Source: Pedobacter gandavensis | GTDB lineage: Bacteria > Bacteroidota > Bacteroidia > Sphingobacteriales > Sphingobacteriaceae | Direction of reading: 5' to 3' | Assembly: GCF_014172405.1 (NCBI RefSeq) | Contig: NZ_WNXC01000006.1 | Span: 1 to 64,000 of the forward strand | Length of the DNA stretch: 64,000 nt | Shown here: positions 63,458 through 64,000 of the stretch, one piece after another | Numbering within the stretch: position 1 is the stretch's first letter | Layout: each line of letters starts with the position of its first letter | The notes under the pieces: model-generated | Databases searched by the model: none | Seen by the model: the letters and a program-made list of their open reading frames with translations, nothing else | What the model was told of the DNA's origin: nothing | Program-made: the position numbers and the translations under genes

Positions 63458-63485
63458 AGTTTTATACAAACGTTTGTATAAAACT
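63458..63485. promoter_or_regulatory. 28-bp perfect palindrome
   Basis: Left arm AGTTTTATACAAAC and right arm GTTTGTATAAAACT, no spacer. The centre AAACGTTT is like LacI-family operators (e.g. PurR). It lies 105-132 bp upstream of the sigma/FecR start and 22 bp after the aminopeptidase stop. No LacI-family gene is in the window. Confidence 0.7.
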
Positions 63486-63507
63486 TCCGATTTAATTCAA
63501 TTGTTAC

Positions 63508-64000
63508 CTAAAAGGCATTACTTCTGATTTCTTCTACCTCTTCTACGGAAATCGCCAGGTCTTTACCTAGTTTTCTAAAGCCATCAGAGGTGATCACATA
63601 ATCATCTTCTACTCTGATACCACCAAAATCCCTATAAGCCTGAACTTTATCGTAGTTGATATATTCTGAAAACTCATTACTTTGCTGCCATTGGTCAATC
63701 AGTTCAGGAATGAAATAAAGCCCTGGTTCTACTGTCACGACATATCCTTCTGCCAATTCTTTCCCCAATCTAAGTGATTTCAGACCAAACTGGCTGGTGT
63801 TTTTCTGCAGGTCATCTGTATATCCAACATATTGTTCACCAAGATTTTCCATATCATGAACATCCAGTCCCATCATGTGTCCGGTACCACATTGAAAAAA
63901 CAAGGCATGTGCCCCCCTGCTCACCGCATCTTCCAGATTTCCTTTCATCAATCCCAATTCTTTTAAGCCTTCCGCAAGACTTAAGCAAGACTGATAATGT
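63508..64000 (-). CDS. Aminopeptidase P (Xaa-Pro aminopeptidase, M24B), C-terminal part
   Basis: 163 codons are visible; the frame stays open to the window edge, so the 5' end is outside. Metal ligands of the pita-bread fold are seen in GTGHMMGLDVHD (His), TVEPGLYF (Glu) and IRVEDDYVIT (Glu). It removes the N-terminal residue from peptides with proline at position 2. The stop at 63508 is followed by the palindrome. Confidence 0.9.
   Translation of the reverse strand, partial: HYQSCLSLAEGLKELGLMKGNLEDAVSRGAHALFFQCGTGHMMGLDVHDMENLGEQYVGYTDDLQKNTSQFGLKSLRLGKELAEGYVVTVEPGLYFIPELIDQWQQSNEFSEYINYDKVQAYRDFGGIRVEDDYVITSDGFRKLGKDLAISVEEVEEIRSNAF

Overview
The window looks like a chromosomal segment of a Bacteroidota bacterium, most likely Sphingobacteriaceae (Pedobacter or a close relative). 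The signs are an Ig/PKD-repeat secreted protein of type IX secretion style, TonB-type receptors with carboxypeptidase-regulatory N-domains, DUF5686, DUF2490 and DUF4833 proteins, FecR/DUF4974, BlaI with an M56-TonB protein, and promoters that fit the Bacteroidota TAnnTTTG (-7) / TTG (-33) pattern with no Shine-Dalgarno sequences. I saw no rRNA, tRNA, CRISPR array, phage or transposase gene. The genus is inference.

Layout. 1-3742: the N-terminal 1247 codons of a giant secreted repeat protein, read on the minus strand. 3743-4509: AT-rich gap. 4510-11290 (minus): an operon PAP2 phosphatase-TolC-adaptor-RND pump, preceded by a second PAP2 gene; both PAP2 promoters carry the same 11-bp tandem repeat at the same distance from the -7 box. 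11448-18195: MscS channel, FabF, a thioesterase, a GntR regulator, a receiver-only protein with Glu at the phospho-acceptor position, small membrane and secreted proteins, and a TetR regulator with two copies of one palindrome. 18353-23524: DUF5686 outer-membrane protein, an EnvC-like degenerate LytM protein, and an acetyltransferase. 23668-26185: metNIQ methionine uptake. 26376-31511: a secreted phosphodiesterase, then an outer-membrane barrel receptor, an M56-TonB sensor and BlaI, linked by an operator. 31620-34207: phosphoesterase, a PAS protein ending after the histidine-phosphotransfer helix, and a universal stress protein. 34409-38144: complete class Ib ribonucleotide reductase operon nrdHIEF. 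38464-51402: mixed housekeeping and envelope genes, including a ChaA-type antiporter, a large PAS kinase, an OmpA lipoprotein, a PldA-like barrel, a third PAP2, a DegT-family enzyme, an ArsR plus old-yellow-enzyme pair, an LCIB-type carbonic anhydrase homologue and a DUF1080 protein. 51474-60788 (minus): a signalling block with an ECF sigma factor, a NarL response regulator, CheB, a PAS/HisKA_3 kinase, a giant CheB-CheR-PAS protein and a second PAS/HisKA_3 kinase. 61097-64000: cold-shock protein, small HTH protein, a single polypeptide joining an ECF sigma region 2 to FecR, and the end of an aminopeptidase P gene.

Most promising signals: (1) the shared 11-bp-repeat promoters of the two PAP2 genes, which would place an RND pump and lipid phosphatases in one OmpR/PhoB-type regulon; (2) the sigma-2/FecR fusion, with no sigma region 4 and no adjacent TonB receptor, preceded by a 28-bp perfect palindrome; (3) a 14-bp-armed operator inside the promoter of the outer-membrane receptor next to blaI/M56-TonB; (4) the CheB/CheR/PAS/HisKA_3/NarL cluster without other chemotaxis genes. 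All functional statements rest on motif recognition by eye; no database search was run.
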